A stretch of DNA of 54,734 nt from Gammaproteobacteria bacterium UBA3067. GTDB lineage: Bacteria; Pseudomonadota; Gammaproteobacteria; Pseudomonadales; UBA3067. Made by a program: the position numbers and the translations under genes. Below are positions 53,927-54,734 of this stretch, piece by piece (positions within the stretch are counted from its first letter, which is position 1; the number at the start of each line of letters is the position of its first letter). The notes beneath the pieces are model-generated. The model searched no databases. It was not told the origin of the DNA and worked only from the letters and a program-made list of their open reading frames with translations. The stretch is taken from the NCBI GenBank assembly GCA_002366835.1, contig DFBZ01000040.1, forward strand, positions 1 through 54,734, written 5' to 3'.

Positions 53927-54734
53927 GTGTCAGAAGATTTAAGAAGCAACGCTTCTCCCTATTCGAAAGTGCCCTTTGCATGGCTATTATTAGGCCTATT
54001 TGCCCTATTGGCTGCGAGTGTTTTTTCTATTCCCCTCGTGTTGCCCCGAAGCCCTGCAATCCAAGAATTTATACCTCTTATTGACTTCTCCCATACAGCG
54101 CTGGTGATTCACGTTAACCTCTCGCTACTCCTTTGGTTTTTGTCTTTCACCGTCGCTCTATGGACATTAAATACCAAGCCGATTAAAGCACTGGATTACA
54201 GCGCGCTAAGCCTCGCGTGTCTCGGCACACTAGGTATTGTTATAGGCCCTCTCGTTGGCACAGACAAACCACTAATGAACAACTACATCCCCGTACTGGA
54301 ACATGATTGGTTTCACCTGTCGCTTGCACTGTTCGGGCTAGGTATTTTACTCAGCGCCATCAAAACGGTACTTCGCCCTATTTCGCCAGCGCCTTTTTTC
54401 GAGTCGTCGCCCATTAATAGATCGGTCTATGCAAGTGCCTGGGTGTGTATTGCTGCCTTCCTAGCGCTTCTGGCATCCTATCAAAGCCTTCCCAAGACCA
54501 TTTCAAGTCCCAGCTACTTTGAATACCTTTTTTGGGGTGCTGGACACATTCTGCAATTCTCCCACACTCTACTGGCTTTGCTTGCCTGGGCTTGGTTATT
54601 GAAAATCAGCAGCGACAAGCGTTTTAATTTTTCCGGCCGCTTAGCACCGCTTTTTATCTTCTCTGTGATGCCCGTATTGTCCGCACCCTTTATTTATTAC
54701 AAATACGAGGTGCTATCCACAGAGCACCACTTCG
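53927..54734 (+). CDS. Heme-copper oxidase subunit I-like protein, 3' end outside
   Basis: An open frame that reaches the window edge (269 codons seen). It has at least six hydrophobic helices. Features resembling the heme-copper oxidase subunit I group: FSHTALVIHVNLSLLLWFLSF near residues 54-74 (possible heme His), HDWFHLSLALFGLGILL near 130 and WGAGHILQFSHTLLALLAWAW near 202-222 (possible copper His). It is not a standard CcoN, CtaD or NorB, so redox activity is not sure. The GTG at 53927 is the chosen start; a TTG at 53897 with no clear ribosome site is possible. Confidence 0.6.
   Translation, partial: MSEDLRSNASPYSKVPFAWLLLGLFALLAASVFSIPLVLPRSPAIQEFIPLIDFSHTALVIHVNLSLLLWFLSFTVALWTLNTKPIKALDYSALSLACLGTLGIVIGPLVGTDKPLMNNYIPVLEHDWFHLSLALFGLGILLSAIKTVLRPISPAPFFESSPINRSVYASAWVCIAAFLALLASYQSLPKTISSPSYFEYLFWGAGHILQFSHTLLALLAWAWLLKISSDKRFNFSGRLAPLFIFSVMPVLSAPFIYYKYEVLSTEHHF

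Noticed and set aside
53755..54084. 109-codon plus-strand frame near the right edge
   Set aside because: It overlaps the oxidase-like gene in another frame and has no family features; the oxidase-like frame is open to the end and membrane-like.

Overview
The window looks like chromosomal DNA of a marine gammaproteobacterium, possibly Cellvibrionales-like. The evidence is moderate GC, a full gammaproteobacterial housekeeping set (rimO, nfuA, metH, pdxB, yejABEF, glgP, cspA) and families common in marine heterotrophs (N-ATPase, MddA, DUF748, DUF3135, the DUF2760/twin-Hsp70 set). Genus cannot be fixed from sequence alone. I see no rRNA, CRISPR array, prophage or complete insertion sequence.

Layout. 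1-2.1 kb is the 5' end of a Na+-type F-ATPase (N-ATPase) operon on the minus strand: atpD, atpC, atpQ and the first bases of atpR. 2.2-8.2 kb holds single genes (DUF924, thioesterase, a small HEAAH membrane protein, DUF3014, MddA methanethiol methyltransferase, Smr protein, MerC-like protein) and two copies of a short non-coding transposable element with perfect 17-bp terminal inverted repeats and 4-bp target duplications. 8.2-13.8 kb is yejABEF, a peptide importer. 14-24 kb carries rimO, nfuA, metH, a thioredoxin-like protein, two lipoproteins, a phosphate-binding-like protein, an alpha/beta hydrolase and tRNA-Leu(TAG). 24-29.2 kb has a coiled-coil membrane protein, a thiolase, an AcoX-like kinase and pdxB.

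29.4-31.1 kb is a decaying patch. A TlpA-like thioredoxin gene with an in-frame 54-bp internal duplication is followed by a DUF4266-like lipoprotein gene broken by an amber codon, a truncated DUF3570-like start, and an opposing START-domain gene knocked out of frame by expansion of a 7-bp tandem repeat. 31.3-45.4 kb is ordinary: DUF2799 lipoprotein, CaiB/BaiF CoA-transferase, ypjD plus a CNNM/CorC-type transporter, an AsmA-like DUF748/OmpA protein, gamma carbonic anhydrase, two Nudix enzymes, DUF3135, alpha-glucan phosphorylase and an MGT-type glycosyltransferase. 45.5-54.7 kb has cspA, an orphan hydrogenase-protease-like protein, the DUF2760-Hsp70-Hsp70 operon, a secreted protein of unknown function and a heme-copper-oxidase-subunit-I-like membrane protein that runs off the end.

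The most unusual items are the paired non-autonomous elements, the 7-bp-repeat-disrupted START gene with its decayed neighbours, and the twin divergent Hsp70 operon. No wholly new system is proven by the sequence.
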